Origin: Fasciola hepatica
Taxonomy: Eukaryota; Platyhelminthes; Trematoda; Plagiorchiida; Fasciolidae
Assembly (NCBI GenBank): GCA_948099385.1
Contig: CANUEZ040000180.1
Span: forward strand, 694,501-758,500
Direction: 5' to 3'
DNA: 64,000 nt
A program made the translations under genes and the position numbers. This document shows, piece after piece, positions 43,932 through 54,639 of this stretch (position 1 is the stretch's first letter; each line of letters starts with the position of its first letter). Below the pieces are notes generated by a model. It had not been told where the DNA came from. It was given only the letters and a program-made list of their open reading frames with translations, and did not search any database.

Positions 43932-44765
43932 TCACAAGATTAATTCAAGAGTGTGGTCGCGTCTGGTTGGGGAAGTGACGTGCTGCTTCCATCCTCCTAG
44001 GTGAATTGCATTCAAAAACAGTAGTAAGTGGTGAGCTGCTGTGAGTGATGTCCAGCATATTTCTGGTGCATTAAAGTCACCAGCTATCAATTTTGGGCCT
44101 GCTTTAAGATCACTAATTAAGTTGCGTACCTCTATAACTTGCAGGAAGCTATCAGGGCTAGTCCCAGGCGGACGGTATACGCAACCCAGTATCAGTTTCT
44201 GACGTTCGACTGCAACGTTCGGCCATACAGAGTCGACAATGCCGTCTAGGATAGGATGCTGAAAGCTTGTCGCCCTGAGAGTTTCCTCGATATGCACTAG
44301 ACAGCCTCCACCACTTTGATGTGTTCTGCCTTTGCTGAAGGATTTGTAGCCAAGTACCTCAATGTCTTCTACTAGATAGGGGTCCAATAGCCAGGATTCC
44401 GTCACTAAAGTAAAGTTGTAGTCGTTTGTCAGTGCAGCTGATCGTATGTATTGGATTTTGTTCCTAATAGAGCGTGCATTGACCAACAGCAATTTGAAAG
44501 TTCCAGTGCTTCTGACGTCATCATTGATATTAGTACTTACCGTTCTTTGACCGCTGCATTTAACCTGAAAAGAATCATCAGCTCGGGGTGCCAGCCTCCT
44601 TAAGTTGTCATTCGCAAAGGGAGGACTTGGGTCTGCATGTAGACTATTAAATGACAGGGTACTGGGTATTACACTACTATACGGCTGGTTAGAACGGTTC
44701 ATGTGAGGCATATCTAGGTTATGAGGCCACGTTGTGCCCACGGTACGTGTGGAAAAAATAGGCAC
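43932..44765 (-). pseudogene. LINE I apurinic-type endonuclease (277 aa)
   Basis: APE-like endonuclease of non-LTR elements, which nicks the target DNA. The domain starts about residue 91 (KLLLVNARSIRNK) and continues through TLVTESWL (119-126, catalytic Glu), SGGGCLVHI (151-159), LILGCVYRPPG (191-201) and LIAGDFNAPEICW (226-238). The final SDH motif is missing because the frame ends at LELIL. The first 90 residues are Ser/Pro-rich and could belong to an ORF2 N-terminal extension. Confidence 0.88.
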
Positions 44766-45517
44766 TTTGGATGGATATGGGGTATCTGCCGGTAGATGGG
44801 AGGATATGCGATGCGCTCGGATAGCCTAACGGAAGGGGAGGTAGAAAAGTTGGAAACAATGAGAGATTAGGCTGATGGGAAGGTTTCATCAGTCCGGAGT
44901 TAGGTATGAACGCAGTTCGCTCATCATACCATCTATTTTTAACACGGGTACGGTCTCATTGTTGTTGTATCATCATCTTGGAAGTGCTATTTTGTTCCAT
45001 ATGCTGAGAGATGCTGGGGTATCCCAAATGAGGGAGGTCGGTCGGTGCCGAATTTGGTCTAGAGGAGGGACGGTCATTGTCATTGTCAATGCATCCCTGT
45101 ATCGTTCACCCGCATGGATACTTAACCTTAGCAACCAACCTCTCGCTGACCCTCTCTTCTGGGCGGTTATCTATTGTCAGCGACATACGTGGCATACGAG
45201 TGGCACGCACGGGTTTTTCATCGGTCTTTAAACGGGGGCCTATGGGGACAGATATTAGTGCTGTAGATTATATTTCCTTGAGAACTTGAAGCCCCGTGGA
45301 ACGGTCGTCCGGAGCTGGAGGCGTAATATGAGGACCCTCCTGGGATGAGCCCGTAGGTGTTGTCTATAAGTGTTGTCGTTTTGGCTGGAGTGGCTGTGGG
45401 AGGTGGGGAATAATTCGTCTAGGTCAACTAGCCCTGTGGATGTTCTAGGGGTAGAAGAGTGAGGGGTTTTGTTGATCCTTGGTAAAGTGCTTGGGGAAGA
45501 GGGTGACTTTTGCTTCT

Positions 45518-45862
45518 TCATGCCAATGTGATTGAACTTATAGCAGCACATCTTATCACTTCTCTTTTCAGTTGCGTTCTGTCAGCTTGTATCTTGATTG
45601 ATCTAAGCTGTGAAGTAGTTGCGACTATTCGCTGTTTTGTAATGAATTCTCTAGCGATTTTTTCATCAAGAAATTGGAATAGAAGGGGACAAGATTGCTT
45701 CTGTGAACTTTTTCTTGGTCTTCTGCAGTGACATGGAAAGTGGGCCATGCCCGCGGCTTGAATGATAGTAGATTTGACCACCTTGATGTCTAGCCGATCA
45801 GGGATGTTGAGGACAACTGCATTTTTTGTATTCTGCAGCTGTCGCCGAATTTCCGATGCCAC
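45518..45862 (-). pseudogene. LINE I ORF1, RRM-like part
   Basis: 114 codons. NAVVLNIPDRLDIKVVKSTI is followed by HFPCHCRRPRKSSQKQSCPLLFQFLDEKIAREFI, which has the layout of the RRM-like domain in CR1-type ORF1 (hydrophobic strand, basic R-x-R-K, then PLLFxF). The LINE III homologue at 57713 has HCRRLRKMSRPHICPLLFQFLDD. Expected role: RNA binding and chaperone of the RNP. Confidence 0.6.
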
Positions 45863-45888
45863 TGAGTCAATAAACTGACTAGCTGCTA

Positions 45889-46173
45889 TTAGGTTCTGGG
45901 GACCAGGGAGGGCTCAAGAAGGTAGGTTAATGATGTTAGTTTTGATGATATAATATAAACCGACGTGATCTGGGCAGACATACTTGCCAAGTTACTTTCA
46001 GTGGCACTGGCCCTTCTACTTGCTTCCTCAAATATTCCTATCATATTAGGGGTATCTTTGTGTTCAGGTCTTTCGGGTTTCTGATTTGCTGTGGAGCGAG
46101 AAGTCATTGGTTGAGACCGTTTGCTCGTTGACCTGGCCATTTCTTTTTGATGAATATTGGTGGTAGGCGACAT
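45889..46173 (-). pseudogene. LINE I ORF1, N-terminal part
   Basis: 94 codons, Ser/Thr/Lys-rich start (MARSTSKRSQPMTSRSTANQK) and then a helical segment IFEEASRRASATESNLASMSAQI, which may be a coiled coil. No named domain. Position and strand fit ORF1. Confidence 0.45.
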
Positions 46174-46690
46174 GATCTACGATGATGACCAACGGATAGA
46201 CTACCCAAGGGTAGGTTAGAATAGCTACTGCTGTTTTATTTTTGTAGCTAACTCTGGGCCGCCCACACGAATTATGAGGAACCAGTAGTTTAGATAAGGT
46301 GTGGATTTCTTAAATATGGCAATGGTGAAAAGTTTAATATAGGTTACTGATGAAATATTCCTGGAATAACTAATACGAAAAATTAGCGAAATCTACAAAA
46401 CCTTTGCCGTGGTGCAGTGCAATAATGAGATCACAAAGACTCAACAAGCGGGAAACCGAATTGCGGCGTGCGAGCAAGGAGCACGTGCATCACGCAGGTC
46501 CAGGACAAGGATATGACAAAGTAGCGCTCTGGGCGCAAACAAACAACAATTGGTCCATGAAAACAAACGGTGCGTAAAGACACGTCAGTAGTGTGAGCAA
46601 GTGAGTGATGTTAATAAAAACAGTGGATCGCAAAGGTTTTAGGGGGATTTTCCACGACCGGTCTTTACGTCCTGTCTCGCACACGTTGGA
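46174..46690 (-). other. Probable 5' UTR of LINE I
   Basis: Non-coding on the minus strand between ORF1 and Gypsy fragment 4. It could contain an internal LINE promoter. No motif recognised. Confidence 0.4.
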
Positions 46691-47150
46691 CTGTGCATTC
46701 CGCGTTGACCGTGACCCCGTGTTGAGATTGGCGGTCGCAAGGCCTGCCTGGATAGTATAGATGTTCTGTCTTAGGCGAGTTGGCAATCACGATATCGTCC
46801 AGACAAGCGAACGCGAAATCCAAACTACTGCTAACCATATCGATGAAAAGCCGGAAGGTTTGCTCAGCGTTCCTAAGTCCAAACGGCATTCTTAGAAACT
46901 CAAAAAGACCGAAAGGAATAGTTACGGCTGTTTTGGGGGTACCGGTCTCAGCTACTGGTATTTGGTTATATGCCAGCACCAAATCTATTCGACGGAAAAT
47001 TATCATACCCGTCAAACTAGCCGTGAGGTCCGTGATGTGCGGGATAGAATATCGGTCGGGCGCAGCCACTAGGTTCAGTGAGGGTAATCCCCTCACCGTC
47101 TCCAGTCGTCGGGTGACTTTTCCGGGACCATGTGTAGAGGTGATGTCCAT
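46665..47150 (-). pseudogene. pol: Gypsy fragment 4 RT
   Basis: 161 codons: PDRYSIPHITDLTASLTG, RRIDLVLAYNQIPVAE, FGLFEFLRMPFGLRNAEQTF, catalytic FACLDDIVIANS (Cys for the Tyr of YxDD, both Asp kept). It ends GVTVNAECTVQ, where the element is broken. Confidence 0.87.
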
Positions 47151-47296
47151 AGACCGTTGTAAGGCCAGACAAATCCCAAGTGGAGCTTATGTTGTAACTC
47201 GGAGTCAGCCGCACGGAGCTTGGCTGGAACCAACCTGGGGAGTCGAGCGTAGACCGGGGGCCTTTCTGTGGCGATGCGATTGGCCACATCGTTGAT
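46924..47296 (-). repeat. Near-identical patch, copy in Gypsy fragment 4
   Basis: Partner of 38977-39349; offset 7947 throughout. Confidence 0.88.
47093..47287 (-). pseudogene. pol: Gypsy fragment 4 RT lead-in
   Basis: 64 codons, nearly identical to the Gypsy fragment 3 lead-in (RPPVYARLPRLVPAKLRAAD, SPLHMVPEKSPDDWRR). Confidence 0.75.
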
Positions 47297-47408
47297 GATC
47301 GGAGACGGGTTTTTGTCTGGGCAGACAATATTGGGGCATTCGCTGAATTATCTGCCGAATTCTGGCTCGGGCGTGGGAATTGGCGTGGCGTTCTCTGGGG
47401 GCTTAGCT

Positions 47409-47720
47409 TCATTTGAGGAACCAACGACGAAGTTTGATGTGACACGATCTACTGGACGTCGCTTGCCGGGACCGACTACTAGACCGTGACTTTTTAAAAC
47501 ACTTGAGCCTAGAATAGCCTGGTGCACTTGGGCGACGACGAAAACCCACAGAAAAAGAGGACACATGCCAAAGTCGAGGGTGGAAAATTGACTTCCGCAT
47601 GTTGGAACTGAAGTAGCTTTGGCGACTTGGGGTGTCAGGGCTGTGGGAGAGACAGTATACTGTTTTTAAACCGGTAATATACTGACCTGCGCTTCCATGT
47701 CTATTAAGGAACTCATTCTG
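47409..47720 (-). pseudogene. pol: Gypsy fragment 4 protease remnant
   Basis: ILGSSVLKSHGLVVGPGKRR followed by PVDRVTSNFVV (frame 47348-47566) matches the protease C-terminal segment of the clade. Upstream, near 47671-47715, the active-site region reads SLIDMEAQVSIL, so the expected DTGA is DMEA and the enzyme is dead. Confidence 0.6.
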
Positions 47721-47796
47721 GTAGTCTTAGCCATCACATGAGTAAAGTGATCAGGAACAAGGGCTCCCGGGGCGGTCGTTGCCATCACCCCTTGGC

Positions 47797-48012
47797 CTAG
47801 CAGTCTCCTGGCGGGCGAGGTAAGTTGCAAGGCTGTTGAATTTTAGCTCCTAAAATCCAAAACGGAAGTAGTAATAAAACCCGCCTGACTGTGAGTTTGC
47901 TGTCGGAGCTTTCGGTATAGTACGGTGAAGGCTTTGGCTTAGTGAAAGCAGACCATTTTTGGTGGGCCCGTGCTGTTCGACCACCCGCGTTAGACTGCGG
48001 AACTCCTGGCAT
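47797..48012 (-). pseudogene. Gag-protease interval of Gypsy fragment 4
   Basis: 71-codon frame with no motif I can assign. No CCHC knuckle is seen. Retained only as the stretch between Gag and protease. Confidence 0.3.
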
Positions 48013-48168
48013 AAAATCTGAATGTCAGAGTCACTACCGGGTGAGTCTTGCTGGGCGGTTTTCGACGCAGAGGTAACGGCGGGATCTGGTGGAGTAACAG
48101 TGGTGTTGTTGAATGCGTGTGACTGTGGAGAAAAGCATGTACCCGCCCGAGGGCTTTGCAGTCTTTGC

Positions 48169-48652
48169 TCAGCTATCCAGGGTCTGATTCTGTGTTAAAA
48201 CGTCAACTATGCTCTGAGCATATGGTGGGAGCCCTTGCATCCGTAGATGACGCAAGACCGCACGGTCCATGGATGACGTACCCACCAATGACTTTATCTT
48301 CTGTAACAACTGCAATGGAGTTATATCTCCCAGCTGGATTTTGAAGAAAAACACGTTGGATACACTTCGCTTCCGAAGCTTCCATGCGCTGAACTGGAGC
48401 TCCCTGGAGTGTGTCGTACGGGTTGTGATCCGGTGGGTTCATGACGATATCCCGGATTTGCAGGGTCATACCAGCAGGGATGGCTGAGGGCGGTTTATCG
48501 TATTTGGACTGCTGACTAGATATGCGAGCCTTCTGGGAAAGCCACTCGAGGATGAGTATGAATGCTTCCGAAATTTTCGCCATGAAACCCGGTGTTTTCG
48601 TGTGAACTGCACGGCACTTCGGTTTACACTCCGCCTTAGACTCCTTATTCAT
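48169..48652 (-). pseudogene. gag: Gypsy fragment 4 Gag
   Basis: Two overlapping frames. 48203-48652 has MTLQIRDIVMNPPDHNPYDTL and QRMEASEAKCIQRVF. 48169-48354 continues with LGDITPLQLLQKIKSLVGTSSM and LRHLRMQGLPPYAQSIVDVL. These match the CsRn1-clade capsid (NPPxxNPYDxLK, ASE, LGDxxPSQLLxxM, L-x-x-QxLP). A frameshift lies near 48330. Confidence 0.8.
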
Positions 48653-48655
48653 TGT

Positions 48656-48707
48656 AAAGTAATAATGATAATAATAATAATAAAAGAAGTATTAATAATA
48701 ATAACAG
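48656..48707 (-). repeat. LINE II 3' tail, (ATT)n
   Basis: AAT-rich trinucleotide repeat separating Gypsy fragment 4 Gag from LINE II. Confidence 0.82.
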
Positions 48708-48713
48708 TTTATT
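48708..48713 (-). terminator. LINE II polyadenylation signal
   Basis: AATAAA on the minus strand in CCTAAATAAAC, next to the tail; LINE I has CCGAAATAAAC. Confidence 0.7.
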
Positions 48714-50870
48714 TAGGATAACTCTGAAGCATGCTGCAATGCAAGATCAAACAGTACAGTCGAAAGCTGAATCACAGTTTCAGGAGGAGTGTACAGTTAA
48801 GTCAACGCGATGGAATGTAAGAGAAAGAGTTCAAGTCAGCGGTTGCAGTACTGCCCGGCAAATTTAAGCTCAAGGTCGGGTGGTCGAGCCGGCTGAAGGT
48901 AAGGTGTAGTTATTCTGCCGAAGTTTAGAGTAGATGGAGAATAGTAAAGACTTACATGAATCTTACGGAAAGAAGACTGTCCTGGCGGAGAATCAAACTG
49001 GATTGACTGAAACGTGGACATCGTAAAAAAGAAACATTCCCGAAGGGAACGTAATCAAGTAATAAAGCTTAGCAGTGTATGGGAAGGGCACGATGTAAAG
49101 TTGGACGATGAAATAAAGGTGGTGTTACGCACAAAGAACAAGAAAAATCGGTCGAGAATTACAGTTGTGAAGTTCAGTGACCTTATATCGGCTGAGCCAG
49201 TTGTACAACAAACGAATAACAAACTAACCTGTGGTTGCCAAAATGATGGTGAAAGAAGTGGCGAGACAGAATCATGTGGACTTCCAGCGGACTGTTTGCT
49301 ATCAAAAGAAGGGAATATAATGCATCATAATGAAACTGGGAATTGGCCACGATAGTGGCAGAAACGTGGCTTGCAAGAGAGGTGATCAATCAAGTGACAA
49401 GTAAGTATTTACATACTGATATTTCTTAGCAAAGACTTCACGTAATGGAGAAGGAAATACACAGAACAACCGATGAAAAGATTCGCAAATTTTGGCGGCC
49501 GGATATGAGTGAAGTGTATGATTAACCAAATGGACTACACACCTGGACCGTGGTTGCCAAAGTTTTGGTGAAAGGAGTGGCCGGGTTGAATCACGCAGAA
49601 CTTGAGCGGATTTCTTTACTTTCAGAAAAAAGGAATAAAGTGCACCAACATGAAACTGGCAAGTGGCGAAAAATCGATGTGTGGTGCTCCACTACAGCAA
49701 TAGAAAAGACACAGTTGTCAAAAATTATGAATTGACGGGTGGGAGACAATCAATTTGTGTTCATTACAGAAAGTGGACCACTTTATGGCGACAGAACAGG
49801 ACTCTACGGCAAAAGAGCTTATCACATGTGCAAATGTGGGACATATAACCTTGCAAGAATAGGATATTGCAATGTAACAGTCCCAAGTGTGGGAACAGCG
49901 GAACAGACAGAGAAGGCAAACAATCACAGAATCATCGATTATTGGTAATCTCCAGAGATATATTTCGCAGCGTCACATACTGTTTTAAGATTGTGGTACG
50001 GAAGTGAATGGCAGCAATAAATGGGTTGGTTTTCAAGTATATCGGTAAAATCAGCAGAAGAGGGTGCGAGTTACCTTGGAGAACGGTTGAGTTTACGAAT
50101 AAGATTGGTGAATAGTTTAGCATGAAACCGCGGGGAAATGGAGCAGGAACAATGAGTTAAGAATATTGATGCTTATCTAAGTGTGCTATAATTATGCACT
50201 AAAAGAGAGCATATTTTTCTGGGCGTAAAAACGGTAAGTTATGAAGGCTAACTTGGAAGCAAGCACGATGGAGAGTCCATGTTAGCTGGAGGAGGCAGCA
50301 GGATATATTTGCAGCTTCCTGATTATATGAATGGTATTATTTTCTTTTTTTAATCCGCAACCGATGTTGGTGGGTGGGGGTGACCGTGCGCTGGACATCC
50401 AAACTGAAAACTACTTTTGGAGGCAGGGGGTGCGATACACCAACTGAGCTGCCCCCGCACATCGGTGTAGACGGCCTGCACGCCCGATGTGCACCGGCCA
50501 AAGCGGTGGATCTGCACGTGCCTCGCACTGATGGGATTGGCGTGAGTGTTCATTGATGGTTGCACAGGAGGCTGGGCAACCACGATAAGAATATATAGTC
50601 CAGGACCAACTGGACAGTTCGTGGGAACTTGGACAACGGAGCCAAAGCGGAACAGCGATCGACTGACGGCCATACAGCATTATCATCCAGGTGCTTCTGC
50701 CAGAGAGGTGGTCAGTGTAGTGCCCGAGGTAGCTGGCCGGCATTGAGGATCACTGGAAAGGGAAATGAGATAGGTTACCTTCTTAAGCTTGTTCCAACAT
50801 GGTGCACGTATGGGTTAATTGTAGCACTTTGGCGACATCTAAATATTTTCAAAGACAATTTTGAATCGGT
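48714..50870 (-). other. LINE II 3' untranslated region
   Basis: About 2.1 kb with no coding domain. Blocks are shared with the LINE I 3' UTR, and the hairpin module lies at 50355-50540. The adjoining 50570-50765 resembles 62630-62790 of LINE III (CCTTTCC...GGCCA...CACCTGGAT). Confidence 0.7.
50355..50540 (-). ncRNA. LINE 3'-UTR conserved module, copy II
   Basis: Arms GCACATC (50457-50463) and GATGTGC (50486-50492), perfect seven pairs, 22-nt loop. Flanks conserved with copies I and III. Confidence 0.6.
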
Positions 50871-50910
50871 CTAGTATATGGCAGGCCCGAAAGCCTTCAG
50901 GCAGTCTGTT

Positions 50911-51153
50911 CTAAATATGGGAATAGACGATGATGGAGGACCTTTCCCTAAGTTTTGTCCTGGAGTATGAAACTTGAGCAGTATTATTTCTGTTAAGAAG
51001 AAATAAGGGTGACTCTCCAGTGAAACATAGACCAGTGATGGACCTTTGCGTTCCACAATGTAGAAGATTGAGTAGAAGACAAAAACTGAGTTTCATACAT
51101 CGTAGCCACAGGGCTTCAAGTTTCTCTCGCTCACATCCTTCTTTGTAGTTCAA
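50911..51153 (-). pseudogene. LINE II RT C-terminal fragment
   Basis: 80 codons starting NYKEGCEREKLEALWLRCMKLSF, matching the L-x-x-LWLRR segment of LINE I (YKQRGDLQNLEPLWLRRIKNNLSF). The rest is degenerate. Confidence 0.7.
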
Positions 51154-51286
51154 AGGAGGTTATCAGCCAAGTAAGTGCTTGGTGAAGGATCGCTGGACTC
51201 TTTCGATCGCAAGTCTGTCAGATTTGTGCATGTGGGTGTAACCAGAGGGCAGTGCTCGAGCTTCGGTCTGGCGTGGGATTTGAAGA

Positions 51287-51520
51287 TCAGAAGTTAGCTG
51301 TCGCGCATTCTAAACGTCCTGCGATGAGGGCTATCGTTTTCTTAATCTTAGCCACCTGATAAGTGGCTTGTTCTTGAAAGGTGAACGTGCAGGAATACTG
51401 TAGATCGAGATCTCGTATGGGCGGAGTAATAGGAACGTACGAGCCGTTTGAGGCGAGGGATTCAGGAGTAATTTGACTTTTATACGTGAGAATGGCACTC
51501 TTAGCAGCGAAGAAACTCAT
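51287..51520 (-). pseudogene. LINE II RT thumb fragment
   Basis: 77 codons: KSAILTYKSQITPESLASNG, PPIRDLDLQYSCTFTFQEQATYQVAKIKKTIAL, the match to IPNKPSARDLGIYYSCSFNF of LINE I. Confidence 0.75.
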
Positions 51521-51600
51521 TTTTCAAGTGCTGCAGAGTATGTCGTCAGCTATTTTGGTGAAGGTATAGGTCAAGGTTAGGGCTCAAAAGAATACACAAT

Positions 51601-51876
51601 TTATATATCATCGGTGAATGGGGATGCGGTGCCATGGCGTATTACTTTGAAAACATCGGTAATGTAGAGGAGAAATAAAAGTGGGCCTATCGCGCTGCCC
51701 TGTACAACACCACTTGTGACTGGCTGAGGTGATGAGATGCAACCCTTTATGTTTACTGCTTGCGATGTCATGACAAGATAGGATGACAACCAAGGAAAGA
51801 GTGAATCTGTTATGCCGTCAGATTCAACCTTGGTTAGCATCTGAGCATGAGGCATGCGATCAAATGCTTCAGTCAT
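51601..51876 (-). pseudogene. LINE II RT catalytic fragment
   Basis: 91 codons: MTEAFDRMPHAQMLTKVES, TSGVVQGSAIGPLLFLLYITDVF, then SPFTDDI with Thr for the Ala of FADD. The frame ends at that motif. Confidence 0.85.
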
Positions 51877-52079
51877 ATCGAGGGATATTAAGGTAAATGC
51901 CTTTCAAGAGTTAGCCGACATTATGGTTAGACTGAGGAGATTAAGTTGGTAGATCAAGCACGAACTGGACTCAAAAAATCCGTGTCGGTTTTTATTTATT
52001 AACCCACTTGTGAAGATAAAACGGGCAATCTTATCTTCTGCTACCCGTTCCTTTATCCTAGATATAATTGGAATGTGGT

Positions 52080-52349
52080 TTATGGAGCTGTAATTAGCAG
52101 GGCCATATAAAGCATCCTTCCTATGAAGGGGAATGATAACGGAAGTGTTCCATTGGGATGAAAAATTCTTTGTGGCATCGAGGGGTTAAATAAGTTCAAC
52201 GAAAGCATCACAGTGTCCGGGCCGCCAAGGTGAAACAGAGCTGCAGGGATACCATCGTGTCCAGGGCGGGCCAGGGGCCGAGTGGTATTTAACAGCGTTC
52301 TGACTTCGTTGGCTGAGTATGCTGCGATTGACAAGGTATCGGCGGTCAA
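52080..52349 (-). pseudogene. LINE II RT N-terminal fragment
   Basis: 89 codons: ARPGHDGIPAALFHLGGPDTVMLSLNLFNPSM, the finger segment matching LINE I (SDLLPSAIFKLSGPD). The next segment is degenerate. Confidence 0.8.
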
Positions 52350-53077
52350 GGAGGTGAGATCCTTGGTTGGACTATTGTGGTCTGTTTTGGAGGTAGAAGC
52401 GAAGAAATTATTGAATGCCGCAGCGAATAACTGCGGCGAGCTAATATAAATGTCCTCTGACAGGAGAAAATATGGTATTTTGGTTGTACAGCAGGGGGTT
52501 TGAGATTTAGTAAGGCCAGAGAGGTGGGGTATTTTGTTCGGCTGGTTGAGAGCGTACAGTTCTTGCTTTTCCAGCTTTTCCGCCTCTCGCTTAGTAGCTG
52601 GCTTGAGAGGTGGCTGAGGCAGGAGAAGATAGAGAGGTCGTTGGTCCTTTCGTAGGCAAGCTGTGACTTCTAGAATTTACGTTGCATTTTTTGTTGTTGA
52701 TACGTCTTTTCCGCACTGACTTTGGTTATCTCAGGAGGGATGATGATTAGAGAGCAGAATTAGTTCGAGTTCATCACATCCGACGCCAGCTGGGGATCAG
52801 ATGTTGGGAAAAATTCATCCCACTTCTTATTACGCAGGGTGGTGGATAGAATTTCCCAATCTGCCTTTCAGAAAGATTTTCGATTCTGAGTACGGCCCTG
52901 GTGATACGGTTGAACGAAGAATTCCCATGTTATGACCTAAGGATCACAACCAAAAAAGTGGCTAAGGACATTGCCCTAATATGTCGGGGACCCAAATTAG
53001 AGACAAGGTCAGGAATATTGTTCCATCTGGTTAATAATATTACTCGTTGCGCCTGCACGGATGCACGACCTAAAATT
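52350..53077 (-). other. LINE II endonuclease-RT connector, decayed
   Basis: Lies between the RT and endonuclease fragments. No frame stays open and no motif was placed. Confidence 0.5.
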
Positions 53078-53395
53078 TCATAAGTTCGGAGAGGAATTCA
53101 GGGTTGTCCAACAAATGCCAGGGAGGTTGAAGTCCCACGCTATGATTTTAGCAGCGTTCAAGATTTCAGCTACGCGACAGAACGCATCGGTGATTGCATT
53201 TACATCACCCATGTTATAGCCCGGCGGACAGTAAACACAACTAGTGACGAGCTGCTCCTGAGGCAGTGGCATAGAGATCCAAACAGAGTCTTGGACCTTA
53301 TCAAGGACAGAAAGTCGGAGTACGTTTGTCCCAAGACTGCTCTCACTACAAGCAAGACATCCACCACCACTCCTCTCGCGTCAGTTCGTAAGCTG
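53078..53395 (-). pseudogene. LINE II endonuclease fragment
   Basis: Frame 53078-53272 has LVTSCVYCPPGYN (relatives: GCVYRPPG) and IIAWDFNLPGICW (relatives: IAGDFNAPEICW, so Gly to Trp). Minus-strand codons at 53273-53390 continue in the same domain with SGGGCLA and DSVWI. Similarity ends near 53395. Confidence 0.75.
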
Positions 53396-53510
53396 TGGAA
53401 AAAACTAGCCTGGAATTCCAACATTTTTTTGGCAACTCCCGATGCAAAAAATCTTGGAATAAATGGGAATGAAAAACTAGTCAATGCAATAATGAAGATC
53501 AAATCAAAAA

Positions 53511-53864
53511 ATGTACGTAGTTAATAAAATGACCGATAGGAATATGAGAAAAAGATTTAAAAAAATCTGGCGAATGTTAGACCGAATATGTAGCCGACGA
53601 ATGGAAGGAAAACTACGGGAGACAAGAACCGGCTGGGTCACTTCGGTGGGATTATTTAAAATCTATAAACTAAACGGGCTCACCAATTGTGAGAGGGCAC
53701 AATCCCTCAGCTTCTATGACCGCGCTAATCGAGGAAGTCAGCCAACCGCGTGTTTTCTCACAAGGCCTTTATACAGAGACCGCAAGCTAGCTTGTGCCGA
53801 GGAAGTGTGTCGGAAGTACCGCTTGCGGTTGCTGCGCGCGCGAAACATATCGGTAAACAAGTAA
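53511..53864 (+). CDS. Unidentified 117-codon frame covering repeat R copy 2
   Basis: Basic N-terminal half (NMRKRFKKIWRMLDRICSRRME) and a C-terminal half LSFYDRANRGSQPT, then LYRDRKLACAEEVCRKYRLRLLR. The last segment is also encoded at 35.7-35.8 kb (YRDRKLACAEEVCRKYLLRLLR). I do not recognise the protein. It is likely a fragment of a transposable element rather than a host gene. Confidence 0.3.
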   Translation: MYVVNKMTDRNMRKRFKKIWRMLDRICSRRMEGKLRETRTGWVTSVGLFKIYKLNGLTNCERAQSLSFYDRANRGSQPTACFLTRPLYRDRKLACAEEVCRKYRLRLLRARNISVNK

Positions 53865-53894
53865 TAGACAAGGTATAATCTACCAATCACTATA
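53697..53894 (+). repeat. Dispersed repeat R, copy 2
   Basis: Homologous to 35623-35838. Best-conserved block: ACAGAGACCGCAAGCT, then TGTGCCGAGGAAGTGTGTCG. Confidence 0.7.
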
Positions 53895-54639
53895 GAGGGA
53901 GCAGTGGACCTAAAAGTGTAAATGGTGTGTACCTGTCCTGAAGTCTAAACAAGAAGTTCTACACGCTTACTCAGGCCCGAAGAACAATTTCTTGAGTGTG
54001 GCAGCCAAAGATCGGCGTAAATGAGCTAAACTTCCACTCTCAGCTGACTTGGGCGAGAAAGTGAAACCAAGCAGTAATGAAAAAAAAACTGCCTTCGGTC
54101 AGTGCAACTCAGTAGCTTGCCAGTTGTCCACAAAATAATCTCAGTAATGAAGCACGACCTTAAACAGAAAAAAGCAGGCTTATCAAGAGTAGAGTAATTG
54201 CCGATCACAAAAAGGTGTCAGCACGAACAAGGTTGGGAAAAGCGGTCCAAAATTAGTCAGAAAGTACATGAAGGTAAGCAGAGGCGGAATTTTCCAGTCA
54301 ACATAGTTGTCACTAGGGTAACGGAGATTAGTACTCAATATTGCGCGAACTTCACAAAAACCCAACGCCAGGAAACCACTACCTCGTTGTTCAAGGATAT
54401 ATATCTATGTATACATGTATGCGCATATATTTATGTATATATATAGACGGAATTTTACAAGTGGAGAAATAACAATATGCGAGATTTAATACAAGATGTA
54501 GAAAATCGTGCATTAGTTACCTGAGACTACTGAACTGAAAATCCAAGATATATCAACCTTAAATCCCTAGGATACACCTCACTGGCAGGCCTTGTTTCTC
54601 AAGGGCAAAGAATGTCGCATTCCTTCAGGAATACCCTAT
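53895..54639. other. Spacer with AT-rich tract
   Basis: No gene recognised. TA-rich low-complexity sequence (54397-54445). Confidence 0.5.

Larger units (their letters stand above)
39344..46690 (-). mobile_element. LINE I: CR1/Jockey-like non-LTR retrotransposon, nearly full length
   Basis: Minus-strand element with ORF1 (about 45.5-46.2 kb), ORF2 with endonuclease (44.8-43.9 kb) and reverse transcriptase (43.5-41.7 kb), a 3' UTR of about 2.3 kb, and a 3' end of AATAAA followed by an ATT-type repeat tail against Gypsy fragment 3. The 5' border is set near 46690 because Gypsy fragment 4 sequence starts there; it could be anywhere between 46.2 and 46.7 kb. Frameshifts split ORF2 into at least four frames. 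Confidence 0.85.
46691..48655 (-). mobile_element. Gypsy fragment 4 (CsRn1-like Gag to mid-RT)
   Basis: Minus-strand Gag, degenerate protease and RT up to just past the catalytic motif. The left end stops at LINE I and the right end is cut by the (ATT)n end of LINE II. Order on the minus strand: Gag 48.65-48.0, protease 47.7-47.5, RT lead-in 47.3-47.1, RT 47.15-46.7. Confidence 0.83.
48656..53400 (-). mobile_element. LINE II: CR1/Jockey-like element, 5'-truncated
   Basis: Same organisation as LINE I on the minus strand: (ATT)n tail and AATAAA at the left, long 3' UTR with the hairpin module, decayed RT (about 50.9-52.4 kb), and part of the endonuclease (53.08-53.4 kb). Similarity stops near 53400, inside the endonuclease, as expected for a 5'-truncated insertion. 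More decayed than LINE I. Confidence 0.83.

Noticed and set aside
39344..46690. Gypsy fragments 3 and 4 as one element interrupted by LINE I
   Set aside because: They overlap by over 500 bp in RT, and part of the overlap is strongly diverged, so they are two copies, not two halves.
53511..53864. Host gene exon encoding the repeat R peptide
   Set aside because: A second diverged copy at 35.7 kb and no splice-site structure make a transposon fragment more likely.
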